Positions 26,604 through 35,247 of a DNA stretch of 64,000 nucleotides are shown piece after piece; the stretch's first letter is position 1; every line of letters begins with the position of its first letter. A model generated the notes under the pieces. That model had not been told where the DNA came from, did no database searches, and was given only the letters and a program-made list of their open reading frames with translations. Made by a program: the position numbers and the translations under genes. This DNA comes from Methanarcanum sp045600635 (GTDB lineage Archaea > Thermoplasmatota > Thermoplasmata > Methanomassiliicoccales > Methanomethylophilaceae), in the NCBI GenBank assembly GCA_045600635.1, contig JAZRYJ010000070.1:51076-115075 (forward strand), given 5' to 3'.

Positions 26604-27337
26604 AGCACCTCCACAATCTTAAGTGCCGACTTAGGACACCCATTCACGCAGTTCTCACAGCTGACGCATTTCGATGAATCGATCTTCGGGTTCTTTATGT
26701 CCCTTCCTTTGTCATTCTGTCCGACTGTAATCATCTCGATCGCACCGGTCGGGCAGACCTTGAAGCACTTCATACAACTGATACATTTGGATGCATCAAG
26801 CTCCGGCCTGTCAGTCTCGTAATAAGCTGTAGGCTTGTTGTCGATTCCTTTTGCAAGATTCGACAGAAGGTGCTCTGACAAGTGGACCTCCATCATCTCA
26901 TTCGCTCCCTCGAAGGCAAGCCTGCGGGGATCATAGATGAGGTCGCGTCTTGAGAACTCTGCTAATTCGTAATCTGTTGTGGTAATCATGGCATCTACCG
27001 GACAGTATTCTGCGCAGTAACCGCACATCATACATCTTCCGACGTTGACCTGCGGCCTCTTTACCATGTTACCTGCGTCATCGGCGACCTCGACCAATTC
27101 GATACAGGTCGTAGGACATGCTCTGACGCATATTCCGCATCCAAGACATTTGTCGAATCTGAGTCCTGGACGTCCACGATAGTTGTCTGGTACCCATTCT
27201 TTCTCGTATGGATACATTATAGTGACAGGCCTGTGGATTGTTGTGCGGAACATTCTTCTAATCACTGCGAACATCGGAGTGATTATTCCGCTTCCCCTGA
27301 ATTTCTTCGGGTATTTGTTCAATATCTTGTAAGGCAT
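26600..27337 (-). CDS. fpoI: Fpo complex subunit I, enlarged ferredoxin-like subunit with four 4Fe-4S motifs
   Basis: The 245-residue product contains the NuoI/FpoI core with two [4Fe-4S] motifs (Cys64/67/70/74 and Cys102/105/108/112). A second ferredoxin-like unit follows, with Cys185/188/191/195 and Cys224/227/230/234. Usual NuoI/FpoI proteins have only the first two clusters and about 130-180 residues, so the C-terminal extension is notable. The complex lacks FpoF, the normal F420H2-oxidising input subunit; the extra clusters could form the docking or electron-entry point for a soluble donor (inference). I chose ATG at 27337, just after fpoH, rather than the in-frame codon at 27367 inside fpoH. 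Confidence 0.92.
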   Translation of the reverse strand: MPYKILNKYPKKFRGSGIITPMFAVIRRMFRTTIHRPVTIMYPYEKEWVPDNYRGRPGLRFDKCLGCGICVRACPTTCIELVEVADDAGNMVKRPQVNVGRCMMCGYCAEYCPVDAMITTTDYELAEFSRRDLIYDPRRLAFEGANEMMEVHLSEHLLSNLAKGIDNKPTAYYETDRPELDASKCISCMKCFKVCPTGAIEMITVGQNDKGRDIKNPKIDSSKCVSCENCVNGCPKSALKIVEVL

Positions 27338-27338
27338 C

Positions 27339-28511
27339 TCACATCCACCCCGCCAATTTAACTGCAATCACAATTGCAAGGTTAACGACTGCCAATGGCA
27401 TGAGGACCTTCCATCCGAGATTGATGATCTGATCTGTCCTGACACGGGGCATTGCTCCTCTTGCGAGTACAAAGAATGCGAAGACAAGACATACTTTCAG
27501 AATGAAGATTATCTCCGGTATCGGTGAATTGACACCGAGCCACGGGAATGCCCATCCTCCGAGGAACAGCAATACGATGAACGCACATGCTACGTATCCT
27601 CTGAAGTAATCTGCCAACATGATGAGACCCCATTTCATACCTGCGTACTCAGTCTGCCATCCTTCGACCAATTCAGCTTCTGCTTCAGAAAGATCGAACG
27701 GAACACGTTCGGATTCTGCAATCGCTGCGATGAAGAAGACAAAGAAACCGAGGATTTCAGGTACTATGAACCATAAGTGTTCATCCTGGAATCTGACGAT
27801 GTCGTTAATTCCGAAACTTCCCGCAAGGAGACATGTCGTGGCCAAGATGATGAGCATCGGGACCTCATACGAGATCATAAGCTCAGCAGCCCTCATACCT
27901 CCGATAAGGGAATATTTGTTGTTCTGAGACCATCCTGAACACAATATCAGGAATGGTGCTAATGCGAATATACCGAACAGGATGAACAGACCGACCTTAT
28001 AATCGGCGATGAACCACCTTTCGGATAATGGCACCATACATGCAAGAAGCACTGATGTACCGATGACGAGAATCAGTGACCACCAGTAGACTTTCTTATC
28101 CACTGCTTTCGGTGCGATGTTCTCTTTCATGAATGTCTTGAGACCGTCACCTACACACTGGAAATATCCCAACGGACCAATCCTGGTCGCACGCCTGTCC
28201 ATGACCCTACCGAGGATCTTACGCTCCTCCCAGATCATCGTCAGGTTGATGATGAATCCCACAGCGAATATTATCACGGCAAGGAGGATGAATGAGATCA
28301 CTGTAAGGACCTCGTCGCTCACGAGCCATGTCGAAACCGGGTTTCCGTTGAAGATGAGGTTGATGATCCATGCGATGAATCCAAGGATGAGCTGACTGGC
28401 TTTCCATGCGATTTCATACGGAAGGTTCGCTACATCTCCGAACGGATAACAAGCGCTGTCCATGCATGTGTGTGCCCAGTTAACGAAATCTATGATACTG
28501 CTCATTGCCAT
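27339..28511 (-). CDS. fpoH: Fpo complex subunit H (NuoH-like)
   Basis: The 390-residue membrane protein with about eight or nine helices matches NuoH/FpoH, which links the pumping arm to the quinone/phenazine-type acceptor site. It has the conserved ERKILGRVMDRRATRIGP, GMRAAELMISYEVPM, SERVPFDLSEAEAELV and RGAMPRVRTDQI segments. ATG at 28511 follows AGGTGA by 5 bases, and a longer frame to 28541 would overlap fpoD. Confidence 0.94.
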   Translation of the reverse strand: MAMSSIIDFVNWAHTCMDSACYPFGDVANLPYEIAWKASQLILGFIAWIINLIFNGNPVSTWLVSDEVLTVISFILLAVIIFAVGFIINLTMIWEERKILGRVMDRRATRIGPLGYFQCVGDGLKTFMKENIAPKAVDKKVYWWSLILVIGTSVLLACMVPLSERWFIADYKVGLFILFGIFALAPFLILCSGWSQNNKYSLIGGMRAAELMISYEVPMLIILATTCLLAGSFGINDIVRFQDEHLWFIVPEILGFFVFFIAAIAESERVPFDLSEAEAELVEGWQTEYAGMKWGLIMLADYFRGYVACAFIVLLFLGGWAFPWLGVNSPIPEIIFILKVCLVFAFFVLARGAMPRVRTDQIINLGWKVLMPLAVVNLAIVIAVKLAGWM

Positions 28512-28516
28512 GAGAA

Positions 28517-29650
28517 TCACCTGTCCGTTTCTCCGAGACACATATCGATCATAGCCATGATTGACGGGACATCAGCAATCCTGACACCTTCCACCATGTG
28601 CTTTGATGATGAAACATTCACAAAGATCGGACTGCGGACCTTGAGCCTGTATGGCTTCTCAGTTCCGTCCGATACGAGGTACATGATACTCTCTCCACGC
28701 GGATCCTCGATCTTGGCGACATGTGTTCCTGCTGGGACACACCTCGGGACCTTGACACGCGTCGGTGCCTCCTTCGGGAGCGTCTGCAGCTTTCTGAATG
28801 CCTGCCTGATCATCTCGCATGACTGGAACATCTCTTCTATTCTGATGAGGAACCTGTCATACGCATCTCCTCCCTTCGGGTTGTTCTTGTTGAGTACAGG
28901 TACTTCAAACTCTAATTGATCGTAAGAATCGTAAGGATCGTCACGGCGGACATCATAGTCGACACCGCATCCTCTCATTGCCGGTCCCGTAACTCCCCAG
29001 TTGGCGACATCTCTCGCCTTGAGGTAACCGACACCCTGCATACGGCTTACGAACGGGTGCGAGTCTGTTGAGAGCTTGAGGATCTCCGGAAGTCCGATTG
29101 ACTCGAACCTCTCGACACATCTCATGCAATCTCTCTCGAAGTAGTAAGGCATATCATTCCTTACTCCGCCGATACGCGGGTAGTTCGTAGTGAGCCTCTG
29201 TCCGCAGAGCCTTACATTCAAGTCGAGGAAGAATTCCCTTTCCCTGAGTGCCCAAAGGAACACTGTTAGGTTACCGAGATCGGTACCGACCGCAGCCAAC
29301 CACATCAGGTGCGACTGTATACGGCAGATCTCATCTGCAATGATACGCAGGTACTGTGCCCTCTCAGGCACTTCGATATCAAGTGCTTCCTCGACGACTT
29401 TACAATAAACGTGTGACCAGGTCATTGATGCCGAATAACAGAGACGGTCTGCCATAGGAATGATCTTGGCGTATGTCCTGTTCTCGCATTCCTTTTCCCA
29501 ACCACGGTGCAGATAACCAATCTCAGGTTCCGCATCAGTGACGATCTCTCCGTCAGCCTTGACCCTAAGCGTCCAAAGACCGTGTGAGAACGGGTGCTGC
29601 GGACCCATGGTGATCCACATCTTGTCTGTATCCATGTGCTGTCCAACCAT
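28517..29650 (-). CDS. fpoD: Fpo complex subunit D (NuoD-like)
   Basis: The 377-residue protein is the 49-kDa/NuoD-like subunit that lines the acceptor cavity with FpoB. It has GPQHPFSHGLW near the N-terminus and PRIGGVRNDMP and GRGESIMYLVSDG-type segments further on. The start follows the fpoC stop directly (TAAATG); an ATG at 29635 is an alternative. Confidence 0.94.
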   Translation of the reverse strand: MVGQHMDTDKMWITMGPQHPFSHGLWTLRVKADGEIVTDAEPEIGYLHRGWEKECENRTYAKIIPMADRLCYSASMTWSHVYCKVVEEALDIEVPERAQYLRIIADEICRIQSHLMWLAAVGTDLGNLTVFLWALREREFFLDLNVRLCGQRLTTNYPRIGGVRNDMPYYFERDCMRCVERFESIGLPEILKLSTDSHPFVSRMQGVGYLKARDVANWGVTGPAMRGCGVDYDVRRDDPYDSYDQLEFEVPVLNKNNPKGGDAYDRFLIRIEEMFQSCEMIRQAFRKLQTLPKEAPTRVKVPRCVPAGTHVAKIEDPRGESIMYLVSDGTEKPYRLKVRSPIFVNVSSSKHMVEGVRIADVPSIMAMIDMCLGETDR

Positions 29651-30145
29651 TTACTCCGACCCCCTGAGTTTGTAGGATTTTCTGAATGGGTGGAATTCGT
29701 AGGATGTTGGTGTAAGCAACCTCTGGAGCTTCGGATGACCGTCGAAGATGACACCGAACAATTCGTATGTCTCCCTCTCGTGCCAGTTAGCTCCTTCCCA
29801 AATTGTTGCGACCGATGGTATGTGAAGATCTCCATCCGGGATGTCCACTGTGATCTCGACCATTATTCCGGTGAAATAATTGGTGATGTGGTAAACGATC
29901 TGGATGTGATCGATGTAATCAACGGCGCATACACTTGTGGCCTGCTCAAAGTTAAGAACATCATGAAGGCATGTTGCGAGTTCATAGATGGTATCCCTGT
30001 CTGTCGACATGTAGATCCTTCTCTGTTCGTTGATCGCCTTGACGTTCTTCTTCGTAGAGGTCTTGAAGGTTACTCTGTCTCCGAACGTGCCGGAAATCAT
30101 TGCAACAACCCCATCATAAGTAGGTGCTTCGATAAAATCCGTCAT
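29651..30145 (-). CDS. fpoC: Fpo complex subunit C (NuoC-like)
   Basis: The 164-residue protein matches the 30-kDa/NuoC subunit, with the signature WEGANWHERETYELFGVIFDGHP (seen in pieces around residues 118-140) and the C-terminal LLTPTSYEFHPFRKSY. I chose ATG at 30145 (MTDFIEAP), 5 bases after fpoB; the longer frame to 30220 lies inside fpoB. Confidence 0.92.
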   Translation of the reverse strand: MTDFIEAPTYDGVVAMISGTFGDRVTFKTSTKKNVKAINEQRRIYMSTDRDTIYELATCLHDVLNFEQATSVCAVDYIDHIQIVYHITNYFTGIMVEITVDIPDGDLHIPSVATIWEGANWHERETYELFGVIFDGHPKLQRLLTPTSYEFHPFRKSYKLRGSE

Positions 30146-30149
30146 GTTA

Positions 30150-30716
30150 TCAGTAATCCGTAACGAATACTCCTCTCTTGAAGTATGCATCAATCTTCTT
30201 CTGCAGCAGCATGAATCCATCGATCATCGCATCCGGTTTGATCGGACAGCCCGGAATGTATACATCCACAGGAACAATCTGATCAAGACCCTGAACGATG
30301 TTGTAGGAATCATACCAAGGACCTCCGGAGATTGCACATTCTCCCATAGCGACGACCCACTTCGGCTTTGGAATTGCCTCATAAAGACGTCTTATATCCG
30401 GACGGAGTTTCTTCGATATCCATCCATTGATGAGAAGGATATCTGTCTGTCTCGGGGAAGAACGATAAATCATTCCGACACGCTCCGCATCGTATTTCGG
30501 TGCTGATGCTGCGGCCATTTCAATGGCACAACATGCAAGTCCGAAGTGCAACGGGTGCATCGAGTTCCTCATAGCCCATGCCCATATAGGTCCGGTCAAT
30601 TTGTCGACCGACCTTTTGGTACCGGCGCTCAACATCTCGTTGATCATAGCCGATGACCAGGTCATGAACTCATCTGCGCTCATAGCAACGGCATGTGGGT
30701 ATAAGCTCATATCCAT
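30150..30716 (-). CDS. fpoB: Fpo complex subunit B (NuoB-like, cluster N2)
   Basis: The 188-residue protein has the N2-type [4Fe-4S] ligands: the Cys pair in FGLACCAIEM, Cys in MGECAISGGPWYDSY and Cys in YIPGCPIKPDAM. It passes electrons to the membrane acceptor. ATG at 30716 is preceded by GGAGG with a 7-base gap and overlaps the end of fpoA; the longer frame to 30800 lies inside fpoA. Confidence 0.94.
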   Translation of the reverse strand: MDMSLYPHAVAMSADEFMTWSSAMINEMLSAGTKRSVDKLTGPIWAWAMRNSMHPLHFGLACCAIEMAAASAPKYDAERVGMIYRSSPRQTDILLINGWISKKLRPDIRRLYEAIPKPKWVVAMGECAISGGPWYDSYNIVQGLDQIVPVDVYIPGCPIKPDAMIDGFMLLQKKIDAYFKRGVFVTDY

Positions 30717-31069
30717 ATGGTTTCCTCCTTCTTCAAGGCATAAGCCACTCCTAAGAGAAGCATTCCAAGGAACAGGAGGACCCAAATTTTCCCACTCCAT
30801 GTAAGATTGGAGAAGGCAACAGACCAGACCATCAAAAAGGTAGCAACGAGATCAAAAACAACAAAGATGATACCAAAAGTATAGTACTGGAACCTGAATT
30901 GAACACGGGCCTGACCGATAGGCTCAGAACCGCATTCATAGGTCTTGTCCTGCCAAGCAGTGACTTTCCTAGGCCTAATGAACTTAGATACGAACCATGC
31001 CAATGGTGCAAATCCGAACGATAAAATCGCTAGGACCAACCATGGTAGATAATTCACAACTAGTGACAT
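30707..31069 (-). CDS. fpoA: Fpo complex subunit A (NuoA-like), first gene of the operon
   Basis: The 120-residue protein with three helices matches NuoA/FpoA, with YECGSEPIGQARVQFRFQYY and the conserved acidic residue in FVVFDLVATF. It opens the operon of 12 genes. A TATA-like TTATATAAT is centred 26 bases upstream of the ATG at 31069, suggesting a leaderless message. No fpoF lies near. Confidence 0.93.
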   Translation of the reverse strand: MSLVVNYLPWLVLAILSFGFAPLAWFVSKFIRPRKVTAWQDKTYECGSEPIGQARVQFRFQYYTFGIIFVVFDLVATFLMVWSVAFSNLTWSGKIWVLLFLGMLLLGVAYALKKEETIWI

Positions 31070-31087
31070 TGGAGAAACTTACGCCTT

Positions 31088-31130
31088 ATTATTATATAAC
31101 AGGCACGCCCGCGAGTACCCTATTTTTTAG
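31088..31130. promoter_or_regulatory. Divergent promoter region fpoA / proC
   Basis: ATTATTATATAAC (31088-31100) reads as a TATA box on the minus strand, 26 bases before fpoA. TATTTTTTAG (31121-31130) is a possible plus-strand element for proC, giving a leader of about 60 bases. Confidence 0.45.
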
Positions 31131-31212
31131 TATGGCACATCCATTTTTTGAACATGCTCAACTTTTCGAAGGAATCGTTAAAATCATTCATCCGATATCG
31201 ATGATCGATCAT

Positions 31213-32019
31213 ATGACTGCAAAAATCGGTTTCATAGGCGCAGGCAAAATGGCTACTGCGATCATTGAGGGTATCATCGCAAAGGGCCTCTACGGAAAGA
31301 ATGAGATACTCGCATCATGCAGATCCGAATCTACCAAGAAAAGAGTAGAAGAACGGACGGGCATCAAATGTTTATTAGAAACAGACCCTGTTTTCAAAGA
31401 ATGCGACCTCATATTTATCGCCGTTAAACCGAATCAAATAGAGGGCATACTTTCTTCGAATATCGTAGCAAATTCTTCGAAAAAGTTAATTGCAAGTGTA
31501 GCCGCTGGGATAAAAATCAAGACTTTAGAATCATATGTGCCAGATGCTAGAATAATGCGCATTATGCCCAATGTTTGCAGCACAGTGCTTGAAGGTGCAT
31601 CGAGCTACACTTTAGGGTCGAAAGCAACTGCAGAAGACGGCATGAAAATCAAAGAAATATTGGAGGCTATCGGATTCGCATTTGAGGTCCCTGAGAAGGA
31701 CATCGATGCTGTCACCGGCCTGAGCGGAAGTTCGCCCGCCTATATGTTCATGGTCCTTGATGCTTTGGCTCAAGCAGGAAGAGAATTAGGTCTGTCCGAT
31801 GACCTTGCTATGAAACTCGCAGCGCAGACGATGCTCGGATCCGCCAAGACATTAATGGTCACAGGCAGAGATCCTGAGGAACTCAAACAGAGCGTCTGCT
31901 CGCCCGGAGGGACCACCATAGAGGGTGTCAAAGTCCTTGAGGATACAAGAATGAAGGATGCGTTCATCAAAGCTGTAAAAGCAAGCGCCGCTAAATCCAA
32001 AAAGATGAGCGGAGAATAA
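31213..32019 (+). CDS. proC: Pyrroline-5-carboxylate reductase
   Basis: The 268-residue product has the N-terminal Rossmann motif IGFIGAGKMATAII and the C-terminal ProC signature (SSPAYMFMVLDAL, GSAKTLM, SVCSPGGTTIEGVKVLE). It makes proline from pyrroline-5-carboxylate using NAD(P)H. I chose ATG at 31213; ATG at 31201 is in frame and possible. The much longer frame reaching back to 30997 overlaps fpoA and is not real. Confidence 0.92.
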   Translation: MTAKIGFIGAGKMATAIIEGIIAKGLYGKNEILASCRSESTKKRVEERTGIKCLLETDPVFKECDLIFIAVKPNQIEGILSSNIVANSSKKLIASVAAGIKIKTLESYVPDARIMRIMPNVCSTVLEGASSYTLGSKATAEDGMKIKEILEAIGFAFEVPEKDIDAVTGLSGSSPAYMFMVLDALAQAGRELGLSDDLAMKLAAQTMLGSAKTLMVTGRDPEELKQSVCSPGGTTIEGVKVLEDTRMKDAFIKAVKASAAKSKKMSGE

Positions 32020-32049
32020 TTCATCTTTAATTTAATAATAAGGGGAAGG

Positions 32050-33795
32050 TCATTGACCTATCCTTCTTTTTCCCCTGTTGAACGGCAGATGTGATTTCAA
32101 CAAACCAATGGCAACGCGTGGCCCGTTGGCCCATATAGAACTCGTCTTCCAATCAAGATCCTTCTTGTTATTGATTGTAGAGTTCATCAGTGCTTCACCC
32201 TCTTCCTTGATGCCCCATAGTCTCTCGGTACGTTCAGCATCATCCTTGATGAGCATGATCTCATCGATCCTTCTCATGATCCCACGGGCATTCTCTGTCC
32301 TCTCGACACGTGACCTGTACATCTCTTCCGGAATACGACCGGCCTCGAATTCTATCTTGGCAAGCTCATTGGCCGCATCATACGATATATCTGCAATCTG
32401 ATCCCTGGTCATCCATTTCGTCTCATATGAAAGAACGTGTTTCCATGATGGATTGTCAAGCAATCTCCTGTGCTCCTCCAATGTTCTGGCAAAGAATCTG
32501 TATCCCCATTTCTCCGGATTCTCGAAAGCTCTGCTCCCGGGATCCACAAACGGGGCGAAAGGTGCATTGTATATGAACAATCCATCATCCTTCTTGACAA
32601 GGTCCCACAGACCTTTAGCGGCCTTCACACTGTTCATAGCTGATTCAGGTGTCTGCGAGGGCAATCCATTCATGTAGAACAGATCGAAACGCACACATCC
32701 GTTATTGAATGATGATGTAATCGTCTTTTCGATCGAATGATTGTCATATCCCTTGCCCATTGCAAGTCTGACCGCCTCATCATGTGAATCAGGTGAGAAT
32801 TCCATCGAATAGTCGCCTATGTAATGATTGACCATGCTGAAGAATTCGTCCCCTGCGGGTTGAAACAACTCGAATGCTATGTGATTCTTCACACCCAAAT
32901 CGTGGATATTCCTGAACAATCTTTCAGCATAATCCTTTCCGCCCTGCCTCGGGTCGCCGATGATGAACACAGGCGTATCAAGATAATCCTGTACGGCTCT
33001 GATGTCCTCAGCCAATTTCTCGGGTGATCTGAATGCTGCCTTGTTCCTGCACAGCAATCTCTTATTAGCATCATGCGAACCTCCGCATTCAGCACAATTG
33101 AATGAACATCCCCTAACAGTGAAAACAGACGTCATAGGGAGCTTATCCCACCCCAACCACGGCAATGCGCCTTTGATGTCCATGTGTTTGATCGTGTTCT
33201 TTATCATGGTCCCGTAATCGAATTTGACCCAATCCAGATCGTCTGGACAGAATGTGATATCATTGACATGGACTCTTCCGTCCTTGTCCTTCCACGTGAG
33301 ATTCGGAACATTCGAAAGATCCTCTCCCTTCTCCAAAGCCTGCATCATCATGACGTGCGGTATCTCTGTTGAATCACCGCGCATCACCATGTCGATGAAC
33401 GGCATTTTTATCAATTCCTCGTAGAAATATGACGATGAGAACCCTCCGAGTTCGACATATGAATCCGGATGGTATTTCTTGACAAGTTTCGCTATCTCAA
33501 TAGCACCATGACAATGAGGCATCCAATGAAGGTCAATTGCGAATACTTTCGAATGCAATGATTTGATACGGGCCTCAACATCGAATTTTTTGCTCTGGAG
33601 CATCTGTACCGCGATGTTCACTATCCTTGTCTTAAATCCGGCCGCCTCAAGATGTGATGACATTGTCATGAATCCTATGGGATACATCTCGAATACCGGA
33701 GACGAGGGGACAACATCACTCACCGGACCGTAGAATATCGGCTTTTTTCTGAAATCATATACACTCGGTGCATGAAGGAATATAACATCGTCCAT
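32050..33795 (-). CDS. B12-binding-domain radical SAM protein, Ta0216 family
   Basis: The 581-residue product has an N-terminal cobalamin-binding-like region (with IDLHWMPHCHGA near residues 87-98 and VELGGFSSSYF) and then a radical SAM core with Cys-x3-Cys-x2-Cys in VRGCSFNCAECGG. It resembles the Ta0216 family (TIGR04190-like), known in Thermoplasmata and relatives but without a proven reaction. The gene is 5 bases after uppS, so the pair is co-transcribed, pointing to a polyprenyl or lipid-linked substrate (inference). Family confidence is good; function unknown. Confidence 0.8.
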   Translation of the reverse strand: MDDVIFLHAPSVYDFRKKPIFYGPVSDVVPSSPVFEMYPIGFMTMSSHLEAAGFKTRIVNIAVQMLQSKKFDVEARIKSLHSKVFAIDLHWMPHCHGAIEIAKLVKKYHPDSYVELGGFSSSYFYEELIKMPFIDMVMRGDSTEIPHVMMMQALEKGEDLSNVPNLTWKDKDGRVHVNDITFCPDDLDWVKFDYGTMIKNTIKHMDIKGALPWLGWDKLPMTSVFTVRGCSFNCAECGGSHDANKRLLCRNKAAFRSPEKLAEDIRAVQDYLDTPVFIIGDPRQGGKDYAERLFRNIHDLGVKNHIAFELFQPAGDEFFSMVNHYIGDYSMEFSPDSHDEAVRLAMGKGYDNHSIEKTITSSFNNGCVRFDLFYMNGLPSQTPESAMNSVKAAKGLWDLVKKDDGLFIYNAPFAPFVDPGSRAFENPEKWGYRFFARTLEEHRRLLDNPSWKHVLSYETKWMTRDQIADISYDAANELAKIEFEAGRIPEEMYRSRVERTENARGIMRRIDEIMLIKDDAERTERLWGIKEEGEALMNSTINNKKDLDWKTSSIWANGPRVAIGLLKSHLPFNRGKRRIGQ

Positions 33796-33799
33796 ATTC

Positions 33800-34585
33800 T
33801 CACGTTCCGTAACGTCTGTTGCGGTGCTGATATGATCTTATTGCTCTGAGAAGATCAATGTATCTGAAGTCCGGCCAATAGACATCTGTGAAATACAGTT
33901 CCGAATAGGCCAACTGCCATATCAGGAAATTAGATATCCTCAGCTCACCTGATGTCCTCAATACCAAATCTGGGTCCGGATTTCTGAATGTATACATGTT
34001 GTTGGATATCATCTCCTCTGTTATGTCATTGACATCCAATTCTCCGTCCTTTACCTTCTGGGCCAGTGATCTCATGACGCTGACGATTTCCTGTCTTCCG
34101 CCGTAAGCAACCGCTATGTTGAGATAATAATCTGAATAATCTTTTGTCGCTTCTTCCACATATTCAACGGCATCCAGAAGATCCTTGGAGATCATGTCGC
34201 GCTCCCCGATGACTTTGACGCACACTTTGTTCTTATGCGTTTCCTTGTTCTCCCCTATCTCATAAAGCTTATCACGTATAAGATCAAGAATATATTTCAC
34301 TTCAGATTCATCACGTGAAAAATTCTCAGTCGAAAACGCATAGATGGTCAGGATTTTCACACCGAGTTTGTTACACCATTTGATTACGTCCTCTACCTTG
34401 TCCTTCCCCAATTTGTGACCTAATTGGGTGTTGTTGTCTTTCATGACCTCTTTGGCGTAACGACGGTTGCCGTCCATTATAATCGCCAGATGTTTGGGTA
34501 TTGGACCACTAAGTACTTCCTTCTCCAACTCCGTTTCGTAATGTGTATACGCAGCGTTGGTCACAATCTTAGGAACTTTTACCAT
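33800..34585 (-). CDS. uppS: Polyprenyl diphosphate synthase, UppS type
   Basis: The 261-residue product is a cis-prenyltransferase that builds the long polyprenyl carrier (dolichol-type in archaea). The signature IIMDGNRRYAKE, the AFSTENFSR segment, and RTSGELRISNFLIWQLAYSE followed by WPDF are all present. It lies in the operon folD-kptA-uppS-radical SAM. Confidence 0.92.
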   Translation of the reverse strand: MVKVPKIVTNAAYTHYETELEKEVLSGPIPKHLAIIMDGNRRYAKEVMKDNNTQLGHKLGKDKVEDVIKWCNKLGVKILTIYAFSTENFSRDESEVKYILDLIRDKLYEIGENKETHKNKVCVKVIGERDMISKDLLDAVEYVEEATKDYSDYYLNIAVAYGGRQEIVSVMRSLAQKVKDGELDVNDITEEMISNNMYTFRNPDPDLVLRTSGELRISNFLIWQLAYSELYFTDVYWPDFRYIDLLRAIRSYQHRNRRYGT

Positions 34586-34601
34586 AATCCGCCCCTGTAT
34601 C

Positions 34602-35243
34602 TTACTCGAGTTCTTCTTCGTAGATTATTCTGAGACAATCCGCCGGGACCTGTTTACACAGAAATACTGTTTTCGCTGCCTTTCCGATGTCATATCCAGC
34701 ATCGAAACATGCATTGGTGTCGATTGCAAGAATTGTCGGATTCTCCACACGTACCAACCCTGCTCTGAATGCATCATCATACGTCAATGAGAGATGGACC
34801 CATGATCTGTCAGACGGCACCAGTCCCGTTTCCAGAATGATTTCTGCTTCCTCTTCTGTCGTCGGATAATACAATTCATCAGGAATATTATCCGTATCAA
34901 GCTTCAGATCCAACTGTATCGTATGTCCGTATGTCGCCCTGACTGCATCTCCGGATATCTGGTATCTTCCCTTGGGATCTGTCTCCGCAAGTGCCGTTAT
35001 ATGATGCGGCCTGAGCCAATGCATACGCGGATTATATTCTTTCACAGCAAAGATGATGTCCTTTATTCTCACGAAACCCTGATCGTCCATAGGCAGATCG
35101 AATCTGCCGTGTCTCAGGATCCCTGCCATCATCCTTCCGAGTTTTTCAACCTCGTAGTCGTTCATGATGAACTTTCCTTCCTCTCCGCAGACAGGACAGT
35201 ACTCATCACGGAAATATCCGTGATCTTCGCATTCTCTCATCAT
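34602..35243 (-). CDS. kptA: RNA 2'-phosphotransferase (Tpt1/KptA) with zinc-ribbon head
   Basis: The 213-residue product carries KptA features: LGRMMAGILRHGRFDLPMD-type N-domain, the Arg/His-rich IRATYGHTIQLDL-like segment (seen as VRATYGHTIQ) and HLSLTYDDAF. The enzyme moves a splice-junction 2'-phosphate to NAD. A Cys pair (YCPVCGEE) plus upstream Cys/His forms a small zinc head. I chose ATG at 35243, five bases after folD. Confidence 0.85.
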   Translation of the reverse strand: MMRECEDHGYFRDEYCPVCGEEGKFIMNDYEVEKLGRMMAGILRHGRFDLPMDDQGFVRIKDIIFAVKEYNPRMHWLRPHHITALAETDPKGRYQISGDAVRATYGHTIQLDLKLDTDNIPDELYYPTTEEEAEIILETGLVPSDRSWVHLSLTYDDAFRAGLVRVENPTILAIDTNACFDAGYDIGKAAKTVFLCKQVPADCLRIIYEEELE

Positions 35244-35247
35244 TTTA

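Noticed and set aside
30997..31212. N-terminal extension of proC back to 30997
   Set aside because: It would overlap fpoA and add about 70 residues with no homology; the Rossmann motif needs a start near 31213.
32040..32077. AGGGGAA/TTCCCCT inverted repeat at the proC/radical SAM junction
   Set aside because: The arms are 23 bases apart and lie largely within the last codons of the radical SAM gene; the shorter stem inside is only 5 bp, so I do not call a terminator.
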